Below, piece after piece: positions 1 through 13,058 of a DNA stretch of 51,847 nucleotides. The DNA lies in NCBI GenBank assembly GCA_018606725.1, contig JAGYID010000007.1:1-51847 (forward strand), read 5' to 3'. The DNA is from Acidobacteriota bacterium. Lineage in GTDB: Bacteria; Acidobacteriota; Polarisedimenticolia; Gp22-AA2. The notes beneath the pieces were generated by a model. That model had not been told where the DNA came from, made no database searches, and was given only the letters and a program-made list of their open reading frames with translations. The translations under genes and the position numbers were made by a program. Within the stretch, counting starts at the first letter, position 1, and every line of letters begins with the position of its first letter.

Positions 1-9
1 AGGACCCGA

Positions 10-28
10 AACGTATTCGACATACGTT
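10..28. repeat. Short inverted repeat (7-bp arms)
   Basis: AACGTAT and ATACGTT are perfect inverted arms separated by a 5-base spacer. No T-run follows, so it does not look like a classical terminator. It could be an operator half-site pair or chance. Function unknown. Confidence 0.35.
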
Positions 29-277
29 GACGGGTGCGAGCCGCGAGGACGCCCGTCAGGGCGGCCAGATCCGCGGTCGCAGCAGAAGACCGGTGAGAAG
101 TCCGGGCTAGTTCCTGCGCTCACGCAATTTCTTACAGATTTTAGGCAACTGAAATGGCATCGCCGGCGTGGGTGAACGCGGTCGCACCGCCTTCGAGCAG
201 CGAATGTCGGCGCGCCGACAACTGGTTGGAATGGGCCGTACGTCGGCCATCGAGCCACCGCATTCCATCGTCACAGG

Positions 278-296
278 TTGACATAAGACTTCTTAT
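278..296 (+). promoter_or_regulatory. Candidate promoter -35 box with overlapping dyad upstream of lptF-lptG
   Basis: TTGACA at 278-283 is a perfect sigma-70 -35 hexamer. It runs into ATAAGA-CT-TCTTAT (283-296), a dyad with 6-bp arms and a 2-base centre. At the expected 17-bp spacing (301-306) there is only CGTTGA, a poor -10, so the promoter call is uncertain. The dyad is AT-rich against a GC-rich background and would suit a repressor site. It lies about 70 bp upstream of the start codon of the lptF-lptG fusion. Confidence 0.35.
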
Positions 297-365
297 CGGA
301 CGTTGAGAATGACGGTCGATGGCGACGGTTGACGCCGCTGCGAAACCCTCCTAACATCGCCCTCG

Positions 366-3098
366 ATGAAAATGCCCCGACTGAACCTGCCGTTTCCTTT
401 CCGCGTCACGACGCTGTCGCGCTACGTCTTCATGGAAATTCTGTCGCCGTCGCTCCTTGGACTGGGTGTCTATATTCTTGTGCTGGTGACCAACGCCCTG
501 TTCGAGCTCGCGGAGATGGCGATAAAAAGAGATGTGCCGGTGGGCTCGGTGGTGCGGATCCTCTTTTATCTCATGCCGCAGGTTCTGGCGATGTCCATCC
601 CGATGGCGATCCTCCTGGGCGTGCTGATCGGAGTTGGACGCCTCTCCGCCGACAGCGAGGTGATCGCCATGCGGGCCAGCGGGGTCAGCTACTGGAAGAT
701 CCTCCTCCCCGCCTTGACCATCGGTCTCGCCGGCTGCGTGATCTCAGGGTTTCTGAAGATCGAAAGCGAGCCGAGGGCGGACTACAGCCGGCGGCAGATC
801 TTCAACCGCCTGCTGTACTCGGCCGACCTGCGGCGCGAGATCAAGCCACGGGTCTTCTTCGAGGAAATTCCCGGGATGCTTCTCTACGCCGACGAGGTCA
901 AGGATGGCGGAGCGTTCCTCGATCGTGTGTTCATCTATCAGAGCCAGCCGGACGGTAAGGAAGTGGTCACTCTCGCGAGCCGCGCCCAGATCGAATATGA
1001 CCGACAGACCGGAGTGGCGAGGTTCTTCCTCGAGGACGGCACGACGCACAGCACCAGCCCGACCAATCCGGAGGCTTACCAGGTCAGCAATTTCGAGCGC
1101 CAGATGATCGTCCGCGCCCCCGACGAGGCGTTTCGGATCCGCAGCAGCATGCTGGCGCATCCTGGCCCAAAGGGGCTGCGCCAGCAAAGTCTTTCGGAGC
1201 TAGCGGAACACGCGAGGGAATTCGCCAGGCTGGATTCGCCCGAGGTCCGGCGGAGGATTCTCGGACAGATCGATGCGATCCGGCACGAGCGCTTCGCCAT
1301 CCCGGTAGCCTGCCTGGTGTTCGCCATCGTGGGAGTGCCTCTCGGGATCATGAACCGGCGCGGGGGGCGCGCCTCGGGATTCACCCTGAGCATCGGCATC
1401 GGAATCATCTACTGGGTGATTTTGACGGCCGGCCAAAACCTCGTCAGCCAGGGATCGATTCCCGCGCCGATCGGGCTCTGGTTCGGGAACGCGCTTCTGG
1501 GGGTCCTCGGGATCGTGCTGTTCTTCCTGCGTGAACGAAACGAGACGCTGCAATTCTCCTTCCTGGTGCCGCACCGGCTGCAATGGGCGCTCAAGGCGCT
1601 GCGGCGCCGGGAGGAGATGGAGCGGCAACAGCAGCGGTCTGGCGATGCCGAACTGGCCGGCGGAACGCCGGCACCGACAGAAGCGATTCGAGTGCGTCGT
1701 GGCGGTCCGTTCGGTCGCCGGCGCCGTCTGTCGATCCCGGCCGGCAGTCAGTCGGCCCTGCGTGGTGTTTCGGGTGGGGCACTCTCCCCCCCCGCCCCGG
1801 TACCCGGCTCCGAGCTGGAGGATGCATCCGCGGTCGAGATGGCCTTCGATGATTTCGAGGAGCGGCAGCGCTTCGTGTCCCGCCGCATACGCACCTGGAT
1901 CGGCTTCGGGGGAGCCGTTCTCGCGGTGGTCCTGGCCCTCTCCTACAGCCCGTTCTTCCTGGTCGGGCTGATCTTCCTGGCGATCCTGTTCATGTTCAGC
2001 ACGACGCTCGACCGTTACATCATCGGGCGTTTCGGGACGACGCTGGCTCTCAGCATCTTCAGCTTCTTCACCCTGTTCGCCGTGTATGAATTCATCAAGC
2101 TGATCGACGATCTGGTCGAGCGCGACCTGCCTGCTTCGCTGGCGTTCGGCTACCTGGGGTACCGCTCCCCGTGGATTCTGTCGCAGGTGCTGCCGATGTC
2201 CTGCCTGGTCGCAACCTTCCTGGCGATCGGCTTCATGTCGCGCTTCAACGAAATCACCGCCCTGAAAGCCTCCGGAACGAGCATCTATCGGGTCGCCGCC
2301 CCGGTGCTGTTCATCACCGTGGCCGTGGCCGCCGTCGGCTATGTGAACCAGGACTACCTCGTGCCGTACACCAACCAGAAGGCAGCCCGTCTTCAGGACG
2401 TCATCCGCGGCAGGAGCGCGCGCAGCTATCAGAGTGGCGAGAACCGCTGGGTATTCGGCGATGGGGGGCGCCTGTACAACTTCAAGAGCTACCTGGCCGC
2501 TCCGCTCGCGGTCCTGCCTGGAACCGCAGGCTCGTTTCAGGGATTCTCCATGTATCGCCTCGATGCCCGGACGGCCACCGTCCGGGAACGGGTCTACGCC
2601 CGGCTGGCGACGTACGCCGGCGGGCACTGGACTCTCAAGGACGGATGGGTGCGCGACTTCGGGGATGGCGAAGAATCGTTCGAGACCTTCGCGGAAAAGA
2701 GGTTCGATTTCCCCGAGGCCCCCGGCTACTTCATCAAGGAATGGAAGAGTCCCCAGCAGATGACCTACGCCGAGCTGCGGGGCTTTGTGCGCGATCTTCG
2801 AAAGCGTGGCTACGACGTGCAGGAGCTGACGGTTGACCTGCACGACAAGACGGCCCTACCGCTGGTGTCCTTGACGATGGTCGTGCTCGGCCTCCCCTTC
2901 TGCTTCCGGATCGGCAGCCGGGGATCGCTGTATGGCGTCGGCGTCGCCGTCCTTCTCGCAGGGGTCTATCTCGTGGTCTTCTCGACGACCAATGCGCTGG
3001 GGGCTGTCGGGGTGTTGCCGCCGTTCCTGGCCGCCTGGGCACCCAACATCTTATTCGCCGGGTCCGGTTTCTATCTGCTGTTGAAGACCGGAACCTGA
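366..3098 (+). CDS. lptF-lptG: LptF-LptG fused lipopolysaccharide export permease
   Basis: This 910-residue protein is two YjgP/YjgQ-type permeases in tandem. The first half (about residues 15-395) has the N-terminal helices, a periplasmic beta-rich segment and the C-terminal helices around 'IPVACLVFAIVGVPLGI'. The second half (about 535-910) repeats the pattern, with 'LPLVSLTMVVLGLPFCF' near its end. A linker of about 140 residues, rich in Arg and Gln, joins them. In the family, LptF and LptG are separate inner-membrane proteins that work with the LptB ATPase to extract LPS and pass it to LptC. One chain here would supply both halves of the heterodimer. No lptB, lptC or lptA is in the window. 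No clear Shine-Dalgarno precedes ATG 366, and ATG 372 is an alternative. It ends one base from the convergent gene's stop, with no hairpin between. Confidence 0.9.
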   Translation: MKMPRLNLPFPFRVTTLSRYVFMEILSPSLLGLGVYILVLVTNALFELAEMAIKRDVPVGSVVRILFYLMPQVLAMSIPMAILLGVLIGVGRLSADSEVIAMRASGVSYWKILLPALTIGLAGCVISGFLKIESEPRADYSRRQIFNRLLYSADLRREIKPRVFFEEIPGMLLYADEVKDGGAFLDRVFIYQSQPDGKEVVTLASRAQIEYDRQTGVARFFLEDGTTHSTSPTNPEAYQVSNFERQMIVRAPDEAFRIRSSMLAHPGPKGLRQQSLSELAEHAREFARLDSPEVRRRILGQIDAIRHERFAIPVACLVFAIVGVPLGIMNRRGGRASGFTLSIGIGIIYWVILTAGQNLVSQGSIPAPIGLWFGNALLGVLGIVLFFLRERNETLQFSFLVPHRLQWALKALRRREEMERQQQRSGDAELAGGTPAPTEAIRVRRGGPFGRRRRLSIPAGSQSALRGVSGGALSPPAPVPGSELEDASAVEMAFDDFEERQRFVSRRIRTWIGFGGAVLAVVLALSYSPFFLVGLIFLAILFMFSTTLDRYIIGRFGTTLALSIFSFFTLFAVYEFIKLIDDLVERDLPASLAFGYLGYRSPWILSQVLPMSCLVATFLAIGFMSRFNEITALKASGTSIYRVAAPVLFITVAVAAVGYVNQDYLVPYTNQKAARLQDVIRGRSARSYQSGENRWVFGDGGRLYNFKSYLAAPLAVLPGTAGSFQGFSMYRLDARTATVRERVYARLATYAGGHWTLKDGWVRDFGDGEESFETFAEKRFDFPEAPGYFIKEWKSPQQMTYAELRGFVRDLRKRGYDVQELTVDLHDKTALPLVSLTMVVLGLPFCFRIGSRGSLYGVGVAVLLAGVYLVVFSTTNALGAVGVLPPFLAAWAPNILFAGSGFYLLLKTGT

Positions 3099-4019
3099 TC
3101 AGCGCGACATCAGAAGCGCCCGCTGGGCGACGTAGCGGACCGCCTGCGCCGGATCGAGACGGGCGATCGATTCGAGGTCGCCGCGCACTTCGGGGCGCTG
3201 CGGCCAGGCGACGATCGCCACCACCGCCGCCTCCCGGACGTCCTCGTCGCCGTCGCCGCGGGCCCTTTCGAGCACGGCGTTGAGGGCATCGCGCGATTGC
3301 TCGACTGCCAGCTCGTCGGTCTCCTGCGCCGGCGAAGTGGCGAACACCCTGCCGATCAATCGCAGCGACAGAATGCGGATCGACGTCGAACGGGTGTTCA
3401 GAAGCGCGGTCAGCCGCCCGAACAGCTTCGGCGACACTGCCCGCAGCCGATCGATCTCGTCCATCGCCGCTTCGAGCAGGGATGGGTTGTCGGACTCGAG
3501 ACAACTCCACAGGGCATCCACCTGAGCGGTCGGATCGAGCCTGCCGATCGGCACGAGCCGCCGGACCGCATCGGTGAAGATCGCGGACCCTTCCGCCGGG
3601 AGCGCAAACCGCCCCGATGGCCCGCCGTACAGCTCAAACAGATCGCGATTCTTCTCGGAGCGTTTGACTTCAGTGTAGGGCACGAGCAGCAGCACGTCTT
3701 CTTCGCCGTCCTGAAAGACGATAGGATCGGCGCCCGGCGGGCGGAAGAAGTTGTAGTCGCGGAAAGCGACCCGGAGCGATGCCGCCGGCGCCTCGCCCTT
3801 GAGACTCTCCTCCACATCGACGATGGCGTAGCGGACATTGCCGTCTCGGATGCGAACCTTGACGACCAGTTCGGCTCTGGCGAGGCGCTGGAACAGATTG
3901 AGGGAGGCCACGGTGCTCTCGGGCCGCACCGGAGCGGCCACCGGCACGCCGGCGATCGACAGCAGTCCGATCGCGGTGATGGCCCGCAGCCCGTTGACGA
4001 TCGATCGTTGGCGGTTCAA
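3099..4019 (-). CDS. Exported HEAT-like repeat protein of unknown function
   Basis: The protein is 306 residues if translation begins at TTG 4019. I chose that start because TTGA overlaps the TGA of the upstream SPFH/phosphatase gene and a GGAG box lies about 8 bases before it. The track's longer start (4163) would bury the hydrophobic segment inside a basic, unrelated-looking tail. From the TTG, the N-terminus is basic and is followed by a hydrophobic stretch ('ITAIGLLSIAGVPVAA') typical of a signal peptide or anchor. The middle is a beta-rich domain of no recognised family. The C-terminal half has helical pairs resembling HEAT or Armadillo repeats ('ALWSCLESDNPSLLEAAMDEI', 'VREAAVVAIVAWPQRPEV'). 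It is the last gene of the leuS-led minus-strand run. Function is not assignable. An extracytoplasmic scaffold is an inference from the repeats and leader. Confidence 0.65.
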   Translation of the reverse strand: MNRQRSIVNGLRAITAIGLLSIAGVPVAAPVRPESTVASLNLFQRLARAELVVKVRIRDGNVRYAIVDVEESLKGEAPAASLRVAFRDYNFFRPPGADPIVFQDGEEDVLLLVPYTEVKRSEKNRDLFELYGGPSGRFALPAEGSAIFTDAVRRLVPIGRLDPTAQVDALWSCLESDNPSLLEAAMDEIDRLRAVSPKLFGRLTALLNTRSTSIRILSLRLIGRVFATSPAQETDELAVEQSRDALNAVLERARGDGDEDVREAAVVAIVAWPQRPEVRGDLESIARLDPAQAVRYVAQRALLMSR

Positions 4020-7000
4020 CGGGGCGCTCCAGATGGGGGCCCGGTTCCGGGACCTGCCCTGGCGGATTCGATCAGGCGCCGAACTTCGGGTTGATCGGGC
4101 TTCAAGCGTAACGAAGACTCCAACGCGGCGATCCCCTTGTCGCGCTGTCCTGATCGAAGCCACGCCTCGCCGAGCAGCGACTGGATGGCTGAATCCTTGG
4201 TTAGCCGGCTGGCGCCGTTTTGCAGGACCTCAAGTGATTCATTAAGCTTATTCTTTGACATAAGAAATCTTCCAAGATTGATATACGCTGATGAATATTT
4301 TGGATCGACCGCCAACGCACGACGAAGCTCGCGTTCTCCCTCCCCTTCCTGTCCGCTCTTCAGGAGGGCGAGGCCGAGGTTGTGATGCACATCGGCGTAT
4401 CCAGGATCGATCGCCACAGCCTTCCTGTAGGCCCCGATCTCGTCCACCGATCGGCCCAGCTTCCCATACGTCGCGCCCAGATTGTTGTACGCCGACGCAT
4501 ACCCGGGGTCGATCTCGATCGAGCGCTCCAGCTCGCGCCGCGCCTCCTCGTACCGACCCTGCGTGTAGAGGAGCCCGCCATAGTTGGTGCGCACCGCAAC
4601 ATTGTCGGGATCGCGTTGCAGCGCCTTGCGGAATTGGTCCTCGGCGCCGGCGTAGTCGCCGCTCCGTTCCAGGATCAGCGCCAGATTACTGTACGACCCC
4701 GCGAAGGCGGAATCGGCGGCGATCGCCTTGCGAAAGGCCTCGATCGCCTCGCCCGCTCTCCCCTGCTTCTCGCGGATGACACCGATGTTGTTGTAGGCCT
4801 CGGCGTACTCCGGATCGACGGTCAGCACGCTGCCGAACTGCGCGATCGCCTCCTCCTCGCGCCCCAGCCGGTCGTAGAGAATGCCGAGACTGTTGAGCGC
4901 GTCGGTGAACTTCGGCTCGTACTCGAGGGCCTTGCGGAAGTGCGCCTCGGCCTCGCCCAGCCGGCCCTCGTCCATGTCGATGTTACCCAGCAGATTCTCG
5001 GCGTCCTTCGAGCGCGGCTGCTCGACCAGGAACTGGTCGAGGGCGCGGCGCGCCGCCGCGAAATCCCGCTTGCGGTAGCAGGCCCGCGCCAGGTTGATCC
5101 GCGCGAGACCGAGGTTCTCGGAGGCGTTGATCGCCTGCTGGAACTCGGCGATCGCCTCGTCGTACTTGTTCTGCGCCAGCAGCAACATGCCCCGGTTGTT
5201 GTGCGAGTTGGCCGTGTCCTGGCTGAGGTATCCGAGCGAGCGGAGCTTTTCCTTCAGGTCCCGATCTCCGGCGGCGTCGGCAGGCGCCGGCGCCGTCCCG
5301 GCGGCGACGGAGCCGACCGGAGCGGTCTCGTAGCTGCGGATGTAGCGGACCGGGTGGCTCTCCAGCCAGGCCGGTTCGAAGGCGTCGAGGATCGGCCGGC
5401 CGTCCATGTCCTCCGCCACCGGCAGGCCGAACAGGGCGAGCAGAGTGGGGGTGATGTCGAGCACCGACGCCTCCTCGATCTCGTGGTGACGGCGGAACGG
5501 CGTCCCCGACAGCATCACCACGCCGTACTTGCGGTGCCAGTCGGCCGCCTGGCCGTAGCCGATTCGCGAGTCGGTCAGCGGCCGGTTCTCGCCGGTCCGG
5601 AACCCGTGGTCGGAGCAGATGATGACCGCGGTCCCCGGTCCCGCCGCCTCGATCATCCTGCCCACCAGCTGGTCGGCGTGCCGGTAGTATTCCGCCACCA
5701 CCCGGGAGAACCGCCGCGATTCCTCCTGGGTGACCCCCGGCATCGGCGGCGCCTGGTAACGCATGAACAGGTGCGCCACCGTGTCGGTCCCCTCGAGATA
5801 GAGGGCCTGAAAATCGGGGCGGAACTTCGCCGCTAGGGCCTCGCTGATCCGGGCATACGTGTCGCCCGCCGCCAGCAGGGTGCGGAAGTCGTCGATCAGC
5901 TTGTTCTGCTCCGCCGGCAGAGATTCCGGGTCATCGCTGAGCCGGACGTAGCGCCCCACCTCACCCACGCCGATGCTCTCCGGCGCGACGGTCAGGGTCT
6001 GCACCAGCGGGTCGAGATCGGGGGGATACACCTTCCCCTCGCGGACCTGGTCGCGCGCCGGGTGCACGCCGAACAGCTGGTACGCAATGCGATCCGAGAC
6101 GATGAAGCCGTCGACCTTCTCGGCCGGGTAGGTCGCCCACCAGCCGGTCACGCCGACCCGCACGCCCGCGTCGCTCAGGATGTTCCAGACCGCCCGGGTC
6201 CGTCGCAGACCGGAGGTCACCGGCACCTTGTCGCCGTTGGGCATGGAGGCGAGGAAATCGATGATGCCGTGCCGGCCCGGCAGGACCCCGGTGGCGATGC
6301 TGGTCCAGATGACCGGCGACAGCATCGGTGCGATGGTCCGCAGGCGTCCGCGGGCGCCGCTCCCGGCGATCTGGCCGATGTGCGGCAGGCTGCCGGCCTC
6401 GATCAGCGGATCGAGCACGTTCCAATCGGCCCCGTCGAGGCCGATCAGCAGGACCTTGATCCCGGTCGGGCGCTGCGCCCCGGCGATCCCCTGCCCTTCG
6501 GGCGTCAGGATATGGACGCCGCTGATCTCGCACGACAGGAGCACCAGGCCGACGGCGCGGAAACGGTCGGCGAGCGAGCGGCCGAGCGATTCGCGCAGGT
6601 CGTCGGCGCGCGCCCCGGAGATATCGCCGTACGACGCCGCGCCGACGGCGCCGCGCAGATCCTCCTCGACCCAGCGGCGCAGCGCCCGGCGCTCGTAACG
6701 CGGACCGAGCAACCGGTGGACCTCCAGCACCCGCTCCGGGTCGACCCGATAGCGCAGCGTCCCGGTGGCGACGACTTCGATCCCCTCGCGTGACACCAGC
6801 CGCGCCGACAGCGCCGTCGAGTCGAAATTGAAGGCGACGGGTGCGATCGGGTAGACCGCGATCCTGAGCAGACCGGGCGGCGCGAGATGCCAGCCCGGGG
6901 TGATGACGCGGGCGGCGCGCAGGTGGAGCGGCGAATCGAGGACGGCGATGCCGGAGGTCTCGTCGACGCGGCGGATGCCCGTGCCCAGCCACAGTGCGGC

Positions 7001-7057
7001 GATCAGGATGCCGATGGCCATCGGCACCCGGCGGCGGGCCAGGTCTTCGATGGTCAT
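4016..7057 (-). CDS. SPFH-domain / alkaline-phosphatase-fold / TPR membrane protein
   Basis: This 1013-residue protein has three parts. Residues 10-27 form a membrane anchor. Residues 30-190 resemble an SPFH/prohibitin domain ('GIAVLDSPL', '[12 protein letters not shown]', '[14 protein letters not shown]'). Residues 200-560 are a type I phosphodiesterase/nucleotide pyrophosphatase-like domain of the alkaline phosphatase fold: 'LLIGLDGAD' supplies a metal-binding Asp (D208), '[11 protein letters not shown]' the nucleophile Thr (T252), and 'ICSDHGF' and '[11 protein letters not shown]' complete the fold. From about 620 to the end are roughly ten TPR units ('[24 protein letters not shown]' and similar). 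Phosphatase-TPR proteins occur in several phyla; the SPFH segment at the front is unusual. The substrate is unknown. It lies 55 bp downstream of ahcY and is translationally coupled to the HEAT-like gene. Confidence 0.8.
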   Translation of the reverse strand: MTIEDLARRRVPMAIGILIAALWLGTGIRRVDETSGIAVLDSPLHLRAARVITPGWHLAPPGLLRIAVYPIAPVAFNFDSTALSARLVSREGIEVVATGTLRYRVDPERVLEVHRLLGPRYERRALRRWVEEDLRGAVGAASYGDISGARADDLRESLGRSLADRFRAVGLVLLSCEISGVHILTPEGQGIAGAQRPTGIKVLLIGLDGADWNVLDPLIEAGSLPHIGQIAGSGARGRLRTIAPMLSPVIWTSIATGVLPGRHGIIDFLASMPNGDKVPVTSGLRRTRAVWNILSDAGVRVGVTGWWATYPAEKVDGFIVSDRIAYQLFGVHPARDQVREGKVYPPDLDPLVQTLTVAPESIGVGEVGRYVRLSDDPESLPAEQNKLIDDFRTLLAAGDTYARISEALAAKFRPDFQALYLEGTDTVAHLFMRYQAPPMPGVTQEESRRFSRVVAEYYRHADQLVGRMIEAAGPGTAVIICSDHGFRTGENRPLTDSRIGYGQAADWHRKYGVVMLSGTPFRRHHEIEEASVLDITPTLLALFGLPVAEDMDGRPILDAFEPAWLESHPVRYIRSYETAPVGSVAAGTAPAPADAAGDRDLKEKLRSLGYLSQDTANSHNNRGMLLLAQNKYDEAIAEFQQAINASENLGLARINLARACYRKRDFAAARRALDQFLVEQPRSKDAENLLGNIDMDEGRLGEAEAHFRKALEYEPKFTDALNSLGILYDRLGREEEAIAQFGSVLTVDPEYAEAYNNIGVIREKQGRAGEAIEAFRKAIAADSAFAGSYSNLALILERSGDYAGAEDQFRKALQRDPDNVAVRTNYGGLLYTQGRYEEARRELERSIEIDPGYASAYNNLGATYGKLGRSVDEIGAYRKAVAIDPGYADVHHNLGLALLKSGQEGEGERELRRALAVDPKYSSAYINLGRFLMSKNKLNESLEVLQNGASRLTKDSAIQSLLGEAWLRSGQRDKGIAALESSLRLKPDQPEVRRLIESARAGPGTGPPSGAPR

Positions 7058-7112
7058 GACCGGCGGTCCGCCCGGCGGCGCGCGGCAGCCACCGGCGGCG
7101 CCGCGCCACGCA

Positions 7113-9540
<2,428 letters not shown>

Positions 9541-9590
9541 CACAGCTCTCCTCGGGAAGCCTTGAGATTAAGGGAGGTTGCCGGGGCCTG

Positions 9591-12500
9591 TCAACGAAAT
9601 TTGACGGACCCCCTGCCCAGCACCCCCTCCAGCGCCAGCGCCAGCTCGCGGCTGGGCGAGACTCGCAGGGCGCTGCCGGCCCGCACGGTGGCACGGAACG
9701 AGTCGGGGCGGGTGACCTCGATGTAGACCGGGCAGGGCCCCGGGCGCTCACGCAGGAGGGTCCGCACCTTGTCGACGGCCGAGGCCTCCACCGCCGGGAC
9801 GTTCAGGACGATGACGACCTCCTTCGCCTTCTTCTCCTCGGCCTGCTCGAGGGGAAGGATGGCGTCGGCGATGATCCGCCGCTGCTCCCCCTCGACCTCG
9901 ACCGTGCCGCTCACCAGGAGGGCGGCGTCCTCCTCGATGAGGCTGCGATGGCGGCCGTAGGTCTCCGGAAACACCACCACCTCGACGCTGCCGTGCAGGT
10001 CCTCCAGGGCGAAGACCGCCATCGCATCGCCCTTCTTGGTCTTGCGACGCTTGAGAGCCGAGACGATGCCGGCGACGGTCGCCGGCCGCGGCAGCTGGAC
10101 CTCCCGCAGGGACGCGGTCGTGTGGGTCACCAGGCCGCGGATGCGGGCCGCGTGGTCGGCGAGCGGGTGCCCCTTGACGTAGAAGCCGAGGGTTTCCTTC
10201 TCGTAGGCCAAGAGCTCGTGATCGGGCCACTCGGCGATTTCCCGCACCTCGGGCTCGGCGGCGTCGCCGCCGCCGGGCAGCCCGAACAGCCCGTGCTGGC
10301 CGGTTTCCCGGTCGCGCACCGCCTTCTGGGCCGACTCGAGCGCCCCGTCGACGGCGGCGCACAGCGAGGCGCGGTTCGGCCCGAGCCGGTCGAGGGCGCC
10401 GGCCTTGACCAGTGACTCGAGGACCCGTTTGTTGACCAGACGCAGGTCGACCTCGCGGCACAGGGCGCGCAGCGAGCCGATGCGTCCGAGCCGGTCGCGC
10501 GCCGCCAGCATCCCCTGCACCGCCGCCTCGCCGACGTTCTTGACGGCGCCGAGCCCGAAGCGGATGCCCTCCGGCTCGACGGTGAAATCGAGACCCGAGG
10601 TGTTGAGGTCGGGGGGCAGGACCGGGATCCCCATGTCGCGCGATTCGCCGATGTACTTGACGATGTTGTCGGTGTTCTCCTTCTCCGAGGTCAGGAGCGC
10701 CGCCATGAAGTGTCGCGGATGGTGCGTCTTCAGCCAGGCGGTGCGATAGGCCACCAGGGCATAGGCGGTGCTGTGCGCCTTGTTGAAGCCGTAGCCGGCG
10801 AAGTACTCCATCAGATCGAAGATCTTGCCGGCATCCTTGTCGGCGATGCCGTTCGCCCGGCAGCCGCCCACGAACTTGTCCCGCTGCGCCGCCATGACGT
10901 CCTTCTTCTTCTTGCCCATGGCGCGCCGCAGCAGGTCCGCCTCGCCCAGGGTGAACCCCGCCAGCCGCGAGGCGATCTGCATGACCTGCTCCTGGTACAC
11001 GATGACGCCGTAGGTCACCCCGAGGACCTCCTCGAGCTGCGGGATGATGTAGGCGATCGCCTTCCGCCCGTGGCGGCGCTCGATGTAGTCGTCGATCATC
11101 CCCGAGCCGATCGGACCGGGACGGAACAGCGCGTTCAGGGCCACCAGGTCGTCGAAACGGTCCGGCTTCAGCTTTCGGAGAATGTCCTTCATGCCCGACG
11201 ACTCGAACTGGAAGACGCCGTCGGTGCGCGCCGCCGCGAACAGGCCATAGGTCGCCGGGTCGTCCAGCGGCAGGTCCTCGATGTCGGGAGCGGCGCCCTC
11301 CTCCGACCGGATGCGCTCGACGCAGTCGTGAATCAGCGTCAGCGTCTTGAGCCCGAGGAAATCCATCTTCAGCAGGCCGATAGCGCCGATCTCGTCCATG
11401 GCGTACTGGGTGACGATCTCGTTGTCCTTGGTGCGCCCGAGCGGCGAGTACTCGACGATCGGGCGCGGCGAGATCACCACGCCGGCGGCATGGACCGAGG
11501 CGTGCCGCGTCAGCCCCTCGATGCGCCGGGACACATCGAGGAGCTGGCGGATGCGCTCGTCCTTGTCGTACAGCTGCTTGAGCGGCGGCACGCTCGACAG
11601 GGCCTTGTCGATCGTCATGTCGAGCTCGGCGGGGATCATCTTGGCGATCCGATCGCAATCGCCGTACGGGACATCGAGCCCGCGCCCCGCGTCGCGCACC
11701 GCCGCCTTGGCGCCCAGGGTGGCGAAGGTGATGATCTGCGCGACGTTGTCCCGCCCGTACTTGTCGCGGACGTAGTCGATCACCTGGCCGCGCCCCCGGA
11801 TGCAGAAGTCGATGTCGATATCCGGCATGGTGATGCGCTCCGGGTTGAGGAAGCGCTCGAACAGCAGCGAGTAGCGCAGCGGGTCGACGTCGGTGATCCG
11901 CAGGCACCAGGCCACCAGCGAGCCGGCCGCCGAGCCGCGCCCTGGGCCGACCGGGATGCCGTTGTCGCGGGCGTACTTGATGAAATCCCAGACGATCAGG
12001 AAATACCCGGCGAAGCCCATGCGGACGATCATGTCGAGCTCGCTCTCGAGGCGCCGCAGATACTCAGGCTCGGCGATCCGGTCCACCCCCCCGCGGGCGC
12101 GCAACCCCGCCATCCGCTCCTCGAAGCCGCGCGCCGTCACTTCGCGGAAGTATTCCTCGGTGGTGCGCCCTTCGGGCAGCGGGAAATCCGGCAGCAGGTT
12201 CTCCCCCTTGTCGAGCGTCAGGTTGCAGCGCTCCGCCACCAGCAGGGTGTTCTCGACCGCCTCCGGGAGATCCTTGAACAGGGTCCACATCTCCTCCGCA
12301 GACTTGAAATAGTGCTCCTGCGTGAAGCGCATCCGGTCGGCGTCCTTGACCGTCTTGCCGGTGCCGATGCAGATCAGGACGTCGTGCGCGAAGTGGTCAT
12401 CGCGCCGGAGGAAGTGGCAGTCGTTGGTCGCCAGCAGCGGCACCTTGAGGCGCCGGGCCATCGGGATCAGGACCTCGTTGAGGGTCTTCTCCTCCGGGAT

Positions 12501-13058
12501 CCCCTGGTCCTGGATTTCGAAGAAGAAGTTCTCGGCGCCGAAGATGTCGCGGAATTCCCCGGCAACCCGCTCGGCATCGGCCGGCCGGCCGGCCAGGATG
12601 AGCTGCGGGATCTCGCCCCCCAGGCAGGTCGAGGTGCCGATGAGGCCGCCCGCGTGCTGCGCCAGGATCTCCTTGTCGATGCGCGGCCGGTAGTAGTAAC
12701 CCTCGAGGTAGCCGGCGGTCGACAGCCGCATGAGGTTGCGATAGCCCTCCCGGTCACGCGCCAGAAGCAGCAGGTGGTGGTACGGCTTCTTGCCCCCCCC
12801 GGCGGACGCCCGCTCGGTGCGGCGCCCCGGCGCAACGTATGTCTCGCAGCCGAGGATCGGCTTGACGCCGGTGCCGGCGGCGGCTTCGAAGAACGGGATG
12901 GCGCCGAACAGGTTGCCGTGATCGGTGATCGCGACCGCCGGCATCTCCAGTGCGCCCGCCTGCTCGACCAGCTCCTCCAGCTTCGAGGCGCCGTCGAGGA
13001 GGGAGTACTGGGAATGATTGTGCAGGTGCACGAAGCCCCGCCGTTTCGCCACGCTCAC
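9591..13058 (-). CDS. dnaE: DNA polymerase III alpha subunit
   Basis: This is the replicative DNA polymerase catalytic subunit, about 1155 residues, a normal DnaE length. The N-terminus is a PHP domain ('[16 protein letters not shown]'). The palm holds '[19 protein letters not shown]', the family's acidic catalytic motif, preceded by '[11 protein letters not shown]'. Further on are '[10 protein letters not shown]', '[13 protein letters not shown]' and '[22 protein letters not shown]'. The C-terminal part contains helix-hairpin-helix and OB-fold segments ('[31 protein letters not shown]'). I favour GTG 13058, whose GTGA overlaps the guaA stop; GTG 13064 (the track's start) is the alternative and adds two residues. 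It is co-oriented with guaA and holA in the same run. Confidence 0.95.
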   Translation of the reverse strand: MSVAKRRGFVHLHNHSQYSLLDGASKLEELVEQAGALEMPAVAITDHGNLFGAIPFFEAAAGTGVKPILGCETYVAPGRRTERASAGGGKKPYHHLLLLARDREGYRNLMRLSTAGYLEGYYYRPRIDKEILAQHAGGLIGTSTCLGGEIPQLILAGRPADAERVAGEFRDIFGAENFFFEIQDQGIPEEKTLNEVLIPMARRLKVPLLATNDCHFLRRDDHFAHDVLICIGTGKTVKDADRMRFTQEHYFKSAEEMWTLFKDLPEAVENTLLVAERCNLTLDKGENLLPDFPLPEGRTTEEYFREVTARGFEERMAGLRARGGVDRIAEPEYLRRLESELDMIVRMGFAGYFLIVWDFIKYARDNGIPVGPGRGSAAGSLVAWCLRITDVDPLRYSLLFERFLNPERITMPDIDIDFCIRGRGQVIDYVRDKYGRDNVAQIITFATLGAKAAVRDAGRGLDVPYGDCDRIAKMIPAELDMTIDKALSSVPPLKQLYDKDERIRQLLDVSRRIEGLTRHASVHAAGVVISPRPIVEYSPLGRTKDNEIVTQYAMDEIGAIGLLKMDFLGLKTLTLIHDCVERIRSEEGAAPDIEDLPLDDPATYGLFAAARTDGVFQFESSGMKDILRKLKPDRFDDLVALNALFRPGPIGSGMIDDYIERRHGRKAIAYIIPQLEEVLGVTYGVIVYQEQVMQIASRLAGFTLGEADLLRRAMGKKKKDVMAAQRDKFVGGCRANGIADKDAGKIFDLMEYFAGYGFNKAHSTAYALVAYRTAWLKTHHPRHFMAALLTSEKENTDNIVKYIGESRDMGIPVLPPDLNTSGLDFTVEPEGIRFGLGAVKNVGEAAVQGMLAARDRLGRIGSLRALCREVDLRLVNKRVLESLVKAGALDRLGPNRASLCAAVDGALESAQKAVRDRETGQHGLFGLPGGGDAAEPEVREIAEWPDHELLAYEKETLGFYVKGHPLADHAARIRGLVTHTTASLREVQLPRPATVAGIVSALKRRKTKKGDAMAVFALEDLHGSVEVVVFPETYGRHRSLIEEDAALLVSGTVEVEGEQRRIIADAILPLEQAEEKKAKEVVIVLNVPAVEASAVDKVRTLLRERPGPCPVYIEVTRPDSFRATVRAGSALRVSPSRELALALEGVLGRGSVKFR

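Larger units (their letters stand above)
1..365. other. Left-edge region with no recognised gene
   Basis: No ORF in this stretch resembles a known protein. Two plus-strand frames are open from the left edge, one to a TAG at 108-110 and one to a TGA at 173-175, so the 3' tail of an upstream gene could end here, but neither tail is recognisable. The stretch holds an inverted repeat near base 10-28 and a promoter-like box with a dyad near 278-296, both listed separately. It is otherwise the upstream region of the lptF-lptG fusion. Confidence 0.6.

Noticed and set aside
1200-2843. 547-residue minus-strand ORF inside the LPS permease gene
   Set aside because: Arg/Gln/Asp-rich sequence with no domain; it is an antisense frame of a well-recognised gene in high-GC DNA.
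9541-9590. SAM riboswitch before metK
   Set aside because: The gap to dnaE is only about 50 bp, too short for any SAM riboswitch class with its expression platform, and no conserved core is visible.
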